From: Phaeosaccion multiseriatum
Taxonomy: Eukaryota > Ochrophyta, other classes
DNA: 64,000 nucleotides
Direction: 5' to 3'
Assembly: GCA_965112735.1 (NCBI GenBank)
Contig: OZ218950.1
Location: 4,464,001 to 4,528,000 of the forward strand
A program made the position numbers and the translations under genes. Position 1 is the first letter of the stretch. Each line of letters begins with the position of its first letter. Below the pieces are notes generated by a model, which made no database searches, had not been told where the DNA came from, and saw only the letters and a list, made by a program, of their open reading frames with translations. Shown here in pieces: positions 1 through 10,216 of this stretch.

Positions 1-2
1 CT

Positions 3-1371
3 CTAGATGGAGGAGAAAACGCCCTTGACCTCCCGATCGACCTTGGGTGTCATGGTCAGCACTCGATCTGTCACGCGCTGCAGCAGCTTCGGGCACGGAA
101 CCTGTGGGACGCACCAGATACGGGGACCAAGGGTGGGCAAGGAGTGAGTTAGTGAGTGAGTGAGTGAGTGAGTGAGTGAGTGAGTGAGTGAGTGAGTGAG
201 TGAGTGAGTGATTGAGTGAGTGATTGCGCGAGTGAAGGTGAGTAAGGTGAGTCAGAAAGACAGGGAGGGAGGGAGAAGGAGGTGGATGAGAAGAGTGAGG
301 GGGGGCAAGAGTGTTCTCCTTCGACCCTGCCTACTTACCAGCTTGACAATGTCAAAGACGAATCCGCGCATGACCAGAGCCTTGGCGTCTTCTCTCTTCA
401 CTCCTCGGCTCTCGAGGTAGAACAAGCTCTCCTCGTCGAGGTCCGTCACAGTGGCTCCGTGGGCGCACTTGACGTCGCTATTGATAATCTCCAGAGAGGG
501 CATGCACGTGATTCGCGCCTTGCTGCTCAGTAACAGTGTCCGGCAGATCTGGTCGGAGTCGGTCTTGGCTCCCTCCTCATCCACTCGTATCCTTCCCTTG
601 AACACACACTCACTTCGATCAGTCACCACATTGCGCTGCACCTGGAAGCTGTTCGTATTGGTGGCGGTGTGTCCGATGGAGGTGTGGCAGTCAATGAGCT
701 GGCTCAAGTGAGTCAGAGCCAGCAGCTGAACACTGGAGCGGCTGCGCGTGCCGGGATGCTCCACCTGAAACGGTCATCGCCATTGGATGACATGACAAGA
801 CGCGCACCGAGACATTTACGCAGATGGACGCACACGCAGTTTGAAGAGGTGGTGGAGGAGGAGGAGGAGGAGGAGGAGGAGGAGGAGGAGGAGGAGGAGG
901 AGGAGGAGGAGGAGTGACACAAAGGAAGAACAGAGCAAGTCCGTCAGGCAAGGAAAGGCAAGGCACAGCCATGGCGCTCCAACCAACCCCGCAAGGGGGA
1001 GTCGGTCAGATCAGGCCACCCACCCACCCATCCCCCCACCCATCCTCTCTCCCCCATACACCCACGCACCCACCTGCAGATTGAGCCTACCCTGATTGGC
1101 TCCCATGCACACTCCGACAATGTCGTACACGCTGTCCTCTTCGCACGCTACGTGCATGGTGTCGAACATCTGCGCCTCAAGTGACGCCTCCTGCAAGTAG
1201 AAGTGGTTCAGGGTGGCGCCAGAGCCGAGGGTCGCCGAGCTCAGTCCGTTGGTGAAGTATTTGCCGAGGCCTGTGTGCCGGAGGGTTGGAGGGGAGGGGG
1301 AGGAGCGTGTACACACGCACAAGAGGAAAGGAGAGGAGGAGGAGGAGGAGGAGGAGGAGGAGGAGGCGGAG

Positions 1372-1445
<74 letters not shown>

Positions 1446-2293
1446 CAGTGAGAGAGAGCAAAACACACATGTCGGGACACAAACGATCAGAGAGGGACGA
1501 GAAGAATGTCCAGCCAGGCCATTCGGTGGCTTAGCAAGCCTCTGACTCATCGATCCATCTGGTGCCTTACCCGAGTAGGTCTGGAACACGGAAGCGGTGG
1601 AGTTCTGCCCCATGCTAATAACGAGGCGAGGGTTGCTGACCAGGGGCTGCTCCGCTCCTTCCGAGGACAAGAACATAAACTGCGTGCGAGAGCGGGGGGG
1701 GGGAGGGGGGGGAGGGAGGGAGAAGAGAGGGAGGGGGAGAAGGGAAATACGGAAGGGAGACAGAGAGGCGTCAGAAAAAAAGGAGAATAGGCAACGCGAC
1801 AGAGGGAGAGATGAGAGAAGCCCGCGCGCCCGCACACACACACACACACACACACACACTTTCACACACACTCACTCACACACACACACTCACTCACACA
1901 CACACACACTCACGCACACACACATACACAAAGACACATACACAAACCTGCACGGGCGTGTCAAGGGTGGCGAAGTCGTCCACCGAGAGCACGGCAACAT
2001 CCTCCATGCAGGCCTGATTCAGCGCCGCAAAGGGGAGCGAGCCCTGTACGGTGTTTTTGTCAAGACCATCCTCGCTTTCGGGGAGGTACTCCAGCTGAGC
2101 CTTCACGCTGCAGGCCGAAGAGGGCGGGGGCGAGGGTGTTTACTTCAGCTCATGTGAGAGACACGATGTGCAAGATCGGAGACAGATGGACGAATGACAG
2201 ATAGATACATAGATGCATAGATAGATGCATAGATAGATGGAGAGAGAGAGAGACAGAGAGAGAGAGATCGACAGACAGGCAGACAAGAAAGAC

Positions 2294-2333
<40 letters not shown>

Positions 2334-2407
2334 GCATAGATAGATAGATAGATCGATAGATAGATTGAGAGATACATAGACAGAGAGATAAATAATAGGG
2401 AGAGATC

Positions 2408-2455
<48 letters not shown>

Positions 2456-3827
2456 CTAACGATAGAGAAGAGAGAGAGATAGACAGACACCCACCTCTCC
2501 AGCTTGTCGCCACTGAGCCCGCGGATGCTTCCGAGGTAGGCGTCGGCCGGCAAGGCGCTCACATCACTGAGCTCCTCACTGAAGAGCCCGTCTACAAACA
2601 CCACTTGCTGTCCAGCACAGGCCTCCACCTTCATTGCGGCCATCTGTCGACGAGGTGAAAGGGCCATCCAAATCAATTAAATCAATGCATGCTTCGAGCG
2701 CACATCACGGGCAGAGGCAGGTAGTGACACCGGGTACTGCCATGCTGACTGACACCGGGTACTGCCACGCTGACTGACACCGGGTACTGCCATACTAACT
2801 GACACCGGGTACTGTCCTGCCGACTGACATCTGCTACTGACTGACCTGCTCCAGGAGGGTGGTGGGTGGCTTGGCGGAGCTCTTCTCCAGGCCAGGGGAC
2901 ACATACTCGGTGCGGAAGAGGGACTCCAAGTCGGCGTAGCGGAAGGGCTCCCACTTGCGGTGGGGCATGGGGGTGGACTCCAGCAGCTTCTTTCCGAGGT
3001 CGTTCAAATCCACCAGCATCTGTGAGTAGGTGGTGGGGGGGAGGGTGAGGGGGGGCGAGAGTTAAGGCGGGCCACGGACAGGCAAGAGGAAGGCCAGACG
3101 AAGGTAAGAGGGAGCAGTCTATCCACAGGCAGAGACCCACCGGAGAGAGGGGAGAGAGACTTGCGATGAGTAGAGTTTGGCGGAGGAAAACAGCACCGGG
3201 AAGGAGGGAGGGGGCGGGCGGGGGGGGCAAGGACCTTCAATCACCACGTTCGACGACGCGAAACCCTTACCCTTTTACTCTACCCACCTCAGTGTCGTGC
3301 CCCGCCTTAGTCATGCTTTCGAACCACTCCTTGGGGTCTGTCCTACCGGCGTACAGTTGGCGGGGGAGCACTGTACTCATAGACTGTAGGAGGAGGAGTG
3401 GAGAGGGAGGGGTGTTTGTAAAAGGGTTGGTGGTCGTGAGGGGTATTTTGTTGTGTCCTCGTGTGAGCAGCAAGCAAGCAGGTGTGAGCAGAGTGAAAAG
3501 ATCCGATCAGAACAGCCGCAAGCTACACCCAGCGAGGGATTGGTCGACACGTACGTCCTCATCTTTGGCCTGCTTTTTCTCCCTTTCAAGGCCGTCGGCC
3601 TCAGACGTACCTCCGCCACTTCCTCTCCTCTATCGTTCCCTTCCTTTGCCTCCATTGCATTTCTGACGTGGGCAGAGCTGCGCCGGGCACTCTGCCTGCC
3701 ACTGTTTCTACACCACCTGCTTTCCACGGGTAGGGAGAGTACCATTGAACAGACGAGACTTGTGTTAAGGAAAGAGAGTTTGGGCAAAAGAGCAAAAAGC
3801 AGACCACTAATGGGATGCAAGAACCTA

Positions 3828-3869
<42 letters not shown>

Positions 3870-4029
3870 ATGGTTCTATTCACCTGGAGGAGCCTCTGCT
3901 ACCAAGAGTGCTGGCCGACCCAGACGGCGCTACTGCCATCGAGGTGAAGGCCGTCACTGTGGACCGACAAGACTGGGTCAAACCCACCGCCACGCATAGC
4001 GCTGCCGACGTCCACGTCGCGCGAGCCAT
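3..4029 (-). CDS. sufD: Plastid-targeted SufD, Fe-S cluster scaffold subunit
   Basis: SufD is part of the SufBCD scaffold that assembles iron-sulfur clusters in plastids; in many red-lineage algae SufB and SufC are plastid-encoded. Exons on the minus strand: 4029-3884, 3716-3611, 3383-3288, 3019-2846, 2643-2495, 2107-1948, 1679-1571, 1270-1074, 764-339, 101-3. They join in frame to 553 residues and a TAG stop. Residues 1-25 form a signal peptide (MARATWTSAALCVAVGL) followed by VTAF, then a Ser/Arg-rich transit region, the plastid bipartite pattern. Family motifs are HRKWEPFRYADLESLF near residue 136, the VFVDGLFSEELSD segment near 185, and KCAHGATVTDLDEE near 478, with the conserved His. The length suits SufD plus a presequence. 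All junctions are GT-AG and phase-consistent. SufB is less likely, because the N-terminal segment and length match SufD better. Confidence 0.93.
143..247. repeat. (TGAG)n microsatellite in the last sufD intron
   Basis: Near-perfect TGAG tetranucleotide tract. On the coding (minus) strand it reads CTCA, so it forms a pyrimidine-rich stretch between the branch region and the acceptor before the last sufD exon. Confidence 0.9.
853..1926. repeat. Cluster of GGA, GA and CA microsatellites in sufD introns 6-8
   Basis: Separate tracts lie at about 853-914 (GGA)n, 1337-1372 (GGA)n, 1376-1441 (GA)n and 1826-1926 (CA)n with interruptions. All lie in introns of sufD and are broken by exons at 1074-1270 and 1571-1679. 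They generate long low-complexity open frames that are not genes. Confidence 0.9.
2196..2456. repeat. Compound (GATA)n and (GACA)n microsatellite
   Basis: GATA units run at about 2290-2360 with flanking GATG/GAGA variants, and GACA units at about 2408-2455. All lie in sufD intron 5, directly downstream of the donor at 2494. Confidence 0.9.
2726..2825. repeat. 25-bp minisatellite, four units plus a degenerate fifth
   Basis: Four 25-bp units begin at 2726, 2751, 2776 and 2801, each opening GACACCGGGTACTG. They differ by one to four bases, and a decayed partial unit follows to about 2842. The array fills much of sufD intron 4. Confidence 0.92.
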
Positions 4030-4717
4030 CGTGAGTGTCAGCCTTGCAGGACGTGGAGATCAAAATCCCTCTCCACAGGGCCTTCTTCGTGGCAGCCCCT
4101 CAACCCCTCTCCCCCTCCCCTCCGTTTGGCTCCTGTTGATGCTACTACTCCTGCTGCTGCTGAGGCTGCTGCTTCTTCTACCTTATCACGGGGAACTGCA
4201 GTAGGCAACGACAAGAGCGAGAAGGGGCAGAGACGACAGTAAGCAACAGCGAAGGGCAAGAAGGAGAAAGACTCGTCCCACCAGTCGTCACAGGGGCCTA
4301 AAGCTTGAGAGAGACAGCCCTCTCCGGCCTGGTTCTAGCATGACAAAGCTCTGAGCCCACAGAGTGACTCAGATACTCCTCCATGGCCCACTATACCCTC
4401 TCCTGGGCTGTGATTCCCCCTGGCTCTGTGCCACTGCTATTAGCCGCACGCAAGTCTCTTGCGCCAAATCCATGCCACCATTCACACGCTGTCTCCCCCT
4501 TCTCAGAGAAGCATGGGGGGGAAATCCACTTCACCGACCTCTCTTTTCCTCCGAAGCGCAGCAGGAAATTTGGTGCCGGCAAGAAACAAAAGCCTCTGTG
4601 TTCATGAGGCAAGACGAGGAGGGACCCCCGGGGAGTCTGTGAGTCTGGATTGCCAATTGCGCTAGCTGCTGACCACAGACGGGACCAGCACTCTCTATTT
4701 TTAGAGAGTGCCGTGAG
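4030..4717. promoter_or_regulatory. Divergent promoter region, sufD / leuS
   Basis: This 688 bp spacer lies between two divergent start codons, both of plastid-targeted proteins. No open frame here looks like a protein. It must hold both core promoters and 5' leaders. The only discrete element seen is the hairpin next to the leuS start, listed separately. Confidence 0.6.
4689..4710 (+). promoter_or_regulatory. Perfect 9-bp stem hairpin just upstream of leuS
   Basis: CACTCTCTA, a TTTT loop, then TAGAGAGTG: a perfect inverted repeat ending 7 bases before the first leuS ATG (4718). It would sit in the transcript leader or core promoter. Its role is unknown. A start at the second ATG (4733) would lengthen the gap. 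Confidence 0.45.
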
Positions 4718-7534
4718 TTGGAAGGAAGAAGGATGCCCAGCAGCCGCGCGTCCCTGTGCGTGGTCGCTGTTGTGGTACTTTGCGGGCTGCAGCAGCAGGC
4801 CGTGCAGGGCTTTGTCGGCGCCCCCGTCGCTTCCTCGTCAGCTTCGTCAGTCACAGCGAAGGCGCAAGGTATGTTGAGCATGAGGAGGCTTGCGTCGGCG
4901 CCAGCGTCGGCGCTGCTGCTCTCCAGGACCGGAAGGAGGGGCAACCGCAGTCGTGGGATGATGAGCATGAACAGTGCGGCAGCAGCGTCCACTACAACTG
5001 AGGCGGCAGCAGTGGCAAGTACTGAGCAAACTCCACCCGTGTCAGCGCGCAGCTACGATTTTGCCGCTGTGGAGGCGAAGTGGCAAGCATATTGGGAGGA
5101 GAATAAGACCTTCAAGACGCCAGACAGGAAGCCTGACAGCGAGAAGGGCAAAAAATACGTGCTGGACATGTTTCCCTATCCGTCCGGGTCAGGCCTGCAC
5201 GTCGGCCATCCGGAGGGCTATACCGCCAGCGACGTCATGTCTCGTTACTGGCGCATGTGCGGCTTTGATGTCCTGCATCCAATGGGGTGGGACTCATTCG
5301 GCCTGCCCGCAGAGCAGCACGCCATTCAGACGGGAACACACCCCAGAGACACCACCTACACCAACATTGCCACCTTCAAACGCCAGCTCAAGAGCCTTGG
5401 CTTCAGCTACGACTGGGAGAGGGAAGTGGCCACCACAGATGTCGAGTACGTCAAGTGGACGCAGTGGATCTTTCTGCAGCTCTTCAAAAAGGGTCTGGCG
5501 CAGCAGAGTGAGGCCTTGGTGAACTGGTGCCCTGAGCTCGGCACGGTGCTAGCCAACGAGGAGATCATCGATGGGCTGTCGGAGCGAGGGGATCACCCGG
5601 TAGTGAGAACACCCCTGCGGCAGTGGACGCTGATGATTACCAAGTACGCCGATAAGCTTGTCGAGGGGCTTGAGGTAAGGGCAGAAGGCAGGGAATGATG
5701 AGCGATCATCACCTCCTCTTGAGGCACAGCATTGATCGTGCCGTTACGTACTGCAAGAGCCTCTCCCACCCTCTCCTTTCATGCCCTCTGTTACACTCGC
5801 GCACTCTCACTCACTCACTCACTCACTCACTCACTGATTATCCTCCCGTCCTCCCCTCCCCTCCCCTACTCTCTTGTGTGAAAGGCTCTCGACTGGCCTG
5901 AGGGCACTTTGTCTGCTCAAAAGCAGTGGATAGGGCGCAGCGAAGGAGCCACCATAGACTTTGCCATCCACGCAGAAGGAGCAGCAGAGAAGAAGGAAGG
6001 CGGCACAGACACAGACACTGACTCTACTACAGAAGTCATGTCAGTGTTCACCACCCGTGCCGACACACTCATGGGAGTAACGTATGTGACTTTAGCCCCG
6101 GAGCATCCCTTGGTTGCCAAGATCACCACCGAGGCGCAGAGAGAGGAGGTGGAGGCGTACGTGAAGGCGACTGCTAGCAAGAGCGACCTTGACCGGACCT
6201 CCACAGGTAGGGGAAATTTATTGACTTACAGGAATCAACCTAAGAATTACGTATGTGTGTAGATGGGTGGGTGGTGGGGGGATTTCTTTTACTTGTAGGA
6301 ATCAACATAGAATTATGTATGTGTTTGTGGCTGGTAGGGGGGTAGGGGTGGTAGGCGGCGAATGAATTCAAAGCCAACAGCAGCCGTATGAAGTGTACGG
6401 TCTCCATGGGAGAGAGAGGGGCTTTGTTGTGTCTCTAATTGGTTTTTTTTGTTGACTTCTTCATTTCTATAACTTGACTCCTTCGAACGATGCGGTCTGT
6501 CATCTCTGCTCTCTATCACCCTAACCCTCTGTCTCTGTGTATGTATGTATGTATGTATGTATGTATGTGTGTGTGAACGTGAACATGAACATGAACATGT
6601 GGCCCTCACTCACCCCCTAGGCAAAGACAAGGGAAAGACGGGCGTACACACCGGCGCCTATGCCACTCACCCCCTCACCGCCGAAAAGGTTCCAATTTGG
6701 ATCGCCGACTACGTGCTTGGAAGCTACGGAACAGGAGCGGTCATGGCCGTGCCAGCACATGACGAGAGGGACTTTGCTTTCGCCAAGGCATTCAGCCTTC
6801 CCATTAAGCGAGTCGTCGCAGAGACTGGGGCAAAGATAGGGGCGGAGGAGGAGATGGAGGAGGCGTTCACGGGACACGGCGTGACGGTAAACAGTGGCGA
6901 GGGCTTAGACGGGCTCTCTACGGACGAGTGCAAGGCGGCAATCGTGGCACGCTTGGAGGAGGGCAAGCAGGGAAGGGGTGAGATCAACTACAGACTCCGG
7001 GACTGGATTTTCAGCCGGCAGAGGTATTGGGGTGAGCCCATTCCCATCTACTTCCCCGTGACGATGAAGGAGGGGCAGGACGACTCGGCTGACCCCAGAA
7101 AGGGGGCGGAGCACGAGATTGACTACGACCATCCTATCGCCGTGGAGGAGTCCGAACTGCCTCTTACTCTGCCGGATATGGACAGCTTCGAGCCCGGGGA
7201 CGATCCGGCCGGCTGCCTGGCCAGAGCCACTGATTGGCGTTACTTCCAGAAGGACGGCAAGTGGTTCGCGAGAGAGACCAACACCATGCCCCAGTGGGCA
7301 GGCTCTTGCTGGTACTTTAATAGGTGGGTGGAGGGTGGAGAGTGGCCGAGAGAGGGTGGCAGGGAGGGAGGGAGGGAGGGAGGGGAGGGAGGGAGGGAGG
7401 TGTGTGTGCGTTTTTTTTCTTCCTTCATGCCATGGCAGTGCGAGGAGGTGTGAATAGTCTCATTGGGGCTTGGCTTCAACACATAATTGTATTTGAGCAG
7501 CGGAGACCAACCCGTCCTTCTCTGTCCCGCACTT

Positions 7535-7577
<43 letters not shown>

Positions 7578-8822
7578 CTCTGATAGATTCACCGACCCCC
7601 GCAATAAAGAGGCGGCTTGGTCTCCGGAGGCGGACAAGGCATGGATGCCGGTGGACCTCTATGTGGGAGGGCAGGAGCATGCCGTGCTGCATCTGTTGTA
7701 CGCACGCTTCTGGCACAAGGTCAGAGAGGGAAGGAGGGAGGGCGGGCGGGAGGGAGGGAGGGACAGAGGGGGGTAGGGAGGGCGGAGGTAGGGAGGGAGG
7801 GAGGGAGGGGAGGGAGGAGGGATGGCGGGAGGGAGGGAGGGAGGGAGGGAGGGAGGGAGGGAGGGAGAGAGGGAGGGAGAGAGGGGGGGTGGGAGGGGGA
7901 GGGGGGGAGCCTGTTTCTTTAGTGTGTGGCTCCGGGGTCTGGTCGAGCAGGACCTTGACAAGGAGGAGAGGTGGAGGGTTTATCTGCTGTGAGTTTTTTG
8001 CTGATCCAAACCGGGGGAACCAGAATACGCGCACGTGCACAGAACGCACGCACATACACAGAACGCACGCACATACACACACGTGTATGTGTGTACATGC
8101 GTATGCTATGTAACAACAACAACACCACTAACCAACAAACAACAACAAACAAACAACCAACCAACAGGTGATGTTCGACCTCGGCTACTCGGAGTCCTCC
8201 GAGCCCTTCCAGAAGCTTGTGCACCAGGGCATGATTTTGGGCTCCGACGGGGAGAAGATGAGTAAGTCAAGGGGGAACGTCGTCAACCCCGACGACATAG
8301 TGCTTGAGTCAGGGGCAGACGCCCTTCGCCTGTATGAGATGTTCATGGGCCCCTTGGAGGCCGTCAAACCGTGGCAGACAAGCCAAGTGGCCGGCGTGGT
8401 GCGCTTCCGCGACAAGCTTTTCGGGGTGGTTTCAAAGTACCTAGCGTCAATCTCCTCTACAACTGAGGAGGCTGAGGCGGGGGCTGAGAAGGAGGCTACA
8501 GCTGAGGGTACTGAAGTGACTCCTCCTGAGGGCAAGGCAGAGAAAGGTGGGGGTGGTGGTTCTCCGATGGACGACAAGACGTTGGTGTTGATGCACAAGA
8601 CGATGAAGAAGGTGACGTCCGACGTGGACAACATGGCCTTCAACACCGCCATCTCTGCCCTCATGGTGTTTGTCAACCACCTGCAAGGCCTGGACAAAGG
8701 CAAGGGGGGGGCGGGCATCCCCAAGGAGGCGGTACACAATTTGGTGCTCATGGTGTCGCCATTTGCGCCTCACTTGGCGGAGGAGTGTTGGCAGCGGCTG
8801 GGACATACCGAAAGGTCAGAGA

Positions 8823-8874
<52 letters not shown>

Positions 8875-9512
8875 GAAGCATTCGAAGGGATGGATGGGAT
8901 GGGGAAGGAGAAAGGAGAAGAATTTGGGGAATGGGGGGGGTCCGTCCGATCCAATGTCCAATGGGGCAGTACACACACACAGCACGCACGCACGCACGCG
9001 CTCACTTTCACCATGCTTGCCCTGTGACTGCCATCCACTTGTTGACTGCTCTTATTTTCTTCCTCTTGCATGTACTTCCTTCAGTCTTGCCTACGAGCCC
9101 TGGGTGCAGTTCGACGAGGCGCTGTGTGTGGAGAACACGGTGACGATGGGGGTGCAAGTCAATGGCAAGGTGCGAGGCAGCCTCGAGCTCGCCAAGGACT
9201 GCAGCACAGAGGACGCCAGGGAGCAGGCCTTCGCGCTAGAGAAGGTGGGTCGCTACACGCACGCCCGCGGACACAAATCATAGGCATACACAGATATGCG
9301 CACACACGCACAAACACACACCCCGCCAGGTTGCTCCGCTCCCTCTGTCTCTATCTCTGACTCTCTCTCTCTCTCTGTCCCCCCCCTTCTCTGTGTTTCC
9401 CTCTCGCTCTTCCTCTCTTTCTCTCAAGGTGGGCAAGTTCGTGGAGGGTAAGGAGGTGAAGAAGTTCATTTACGTGCCAGGGCGCATCATTAACATCGTG
9501 GTGGGCAAATGA
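4718..9512 (+). CDS. leuS: Plastid leucyl-tRNA synthetase (bacterial type)
   Basis: Charges tRNA-Leu with leucine. Exons: 4718-5674, 5885-6206, 6621-7323, 7587-7719, 8168-8814, 9085-9244, 9429-9512; they join to 1001 residues. The N-terminus is a signal peptide ([14 protein letters not shown]) followed by VQG/FVGAP, then a Ser/Arg-rich transit segment to about residue 110, so the product is plastid-directed, perhaps also shared with mitochondria. Class I motifs are HVGH at 161-164 and KMSKS at 735-739. The CP1 editing domain is intact (TTRADTLMG and [16 protein letters not shown]). The C-terminus ends [12 protein letters not shown], typical of bacterial LeuRS. Two starts are possible, 4718 or 4733; both leave the signal peptide intact. 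Introns carry GGGA, GA, CT and CACT repeats. Cytosolic eukaryotic LeuRS is excluded by the motif spacing. Confidence 0.95.
7728..7902. repeat. (GGGA)n tract in leuS intron 4
   Basis: GGGAGGGA-type purine tract beginning just after the donor at 7720 (GTCAGAGAGGGAAGG). A similar shorter tract lies at about 7357-7402, after the donor at 7324. Confidence 0.9.
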
Positions 9513-10216
9513 TGAGGGTGGAGACCAGAGAGAGCAGGAGAGAGAGAGAGAATAGAGGGAGCAAAGAGAGAACAGAGAAGAGAGCAGAACATACTCGAGG
9601 AGAGCGAGAGAGGGGGGTGTGCAGGAAGAAGGTCCGTGTTTTGCTTGCGTGAGGTCTTTCGGTCTTCTGTCCTCCTCTTGTCGTCGTCGCTTTGCCTGCC
9701 TCTCTCGCGTGTCTTGTATAGATTGGATAGTATCGCCATAGACAGGAAACATTGATAATAGAGACTTGAGTGAAATGAGCAACTGAGCAGCCAACATCCA
9801 ACAGCCACAGTTGGACGAGAAGAAACACGGGTCTCTCTCTTATGTATGCATGCGTGTGTGTAGTGATGGCGCCCGCTGAGGGGGCCTAGCGCAGACGCGG
9901 GCCATTCAAACCACACCTCCACGTATGTGCCACTCATGGGAAATCAGCAGTCCGGAAAACCGCTCGCATGGGATCCCACTCCATCACAGACTCCCTGACA
10001 CCACTCCGTCGCACAAAGTGTCGCAAAGTGTCAGTTTCAGTCATTTGCCTTTGGTGAAATCGAACGTATCGATATATAATGTCGATAGGTTCAAAGAGTC
10101 GGAAAAAAGTACGTAAGATCAGACAGCTCCGTCGTCGTCTCGTCTCGACTCGCCTCTCTCTCTCTCTCTCTCTCTGCCCTCTACTCTCTGCTTTCCGCCC
10201 TCGGTCCCTTTCTGTC
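9513..10216. other. Convergent intergenic spacer, leuS / AAA ATPase
   Basis: 704 bp between the stops of two convergent genes, presumably two 3' UTRs and polyadenylation regions. I looked on the minus strand for a missing M41 protease domain (HEXXH and flanks) and saw none. No other gene is seen. Confidence 0.6.

Noticed and set aside
841-1455. Open frames of poly-Arg, poly-Glu, poly-Gly and poly-Leu/Ser on both strands
   Set aside because: They are translations of GGA and GA microsatellites inside sufD introns.
1597-2157. 186-residue plus-strand frame with a (HT)n run
   Set aside because: It crosses sufD exons antisense and is driven by the CA repeat.
7487-8113. 208-residue plus-strand frame rich in Arg/Glu/Gly
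   Set aside because: GGGA repeat in a leuS intron; the leuS exon within it is read in another frame.
9513-10216. Possible M41 protease exon of the FtsH-like gene
   Set aside because: No HEXXH, no conserved M41 segment and no convincing donor after the lid domain were found on the minus strand.
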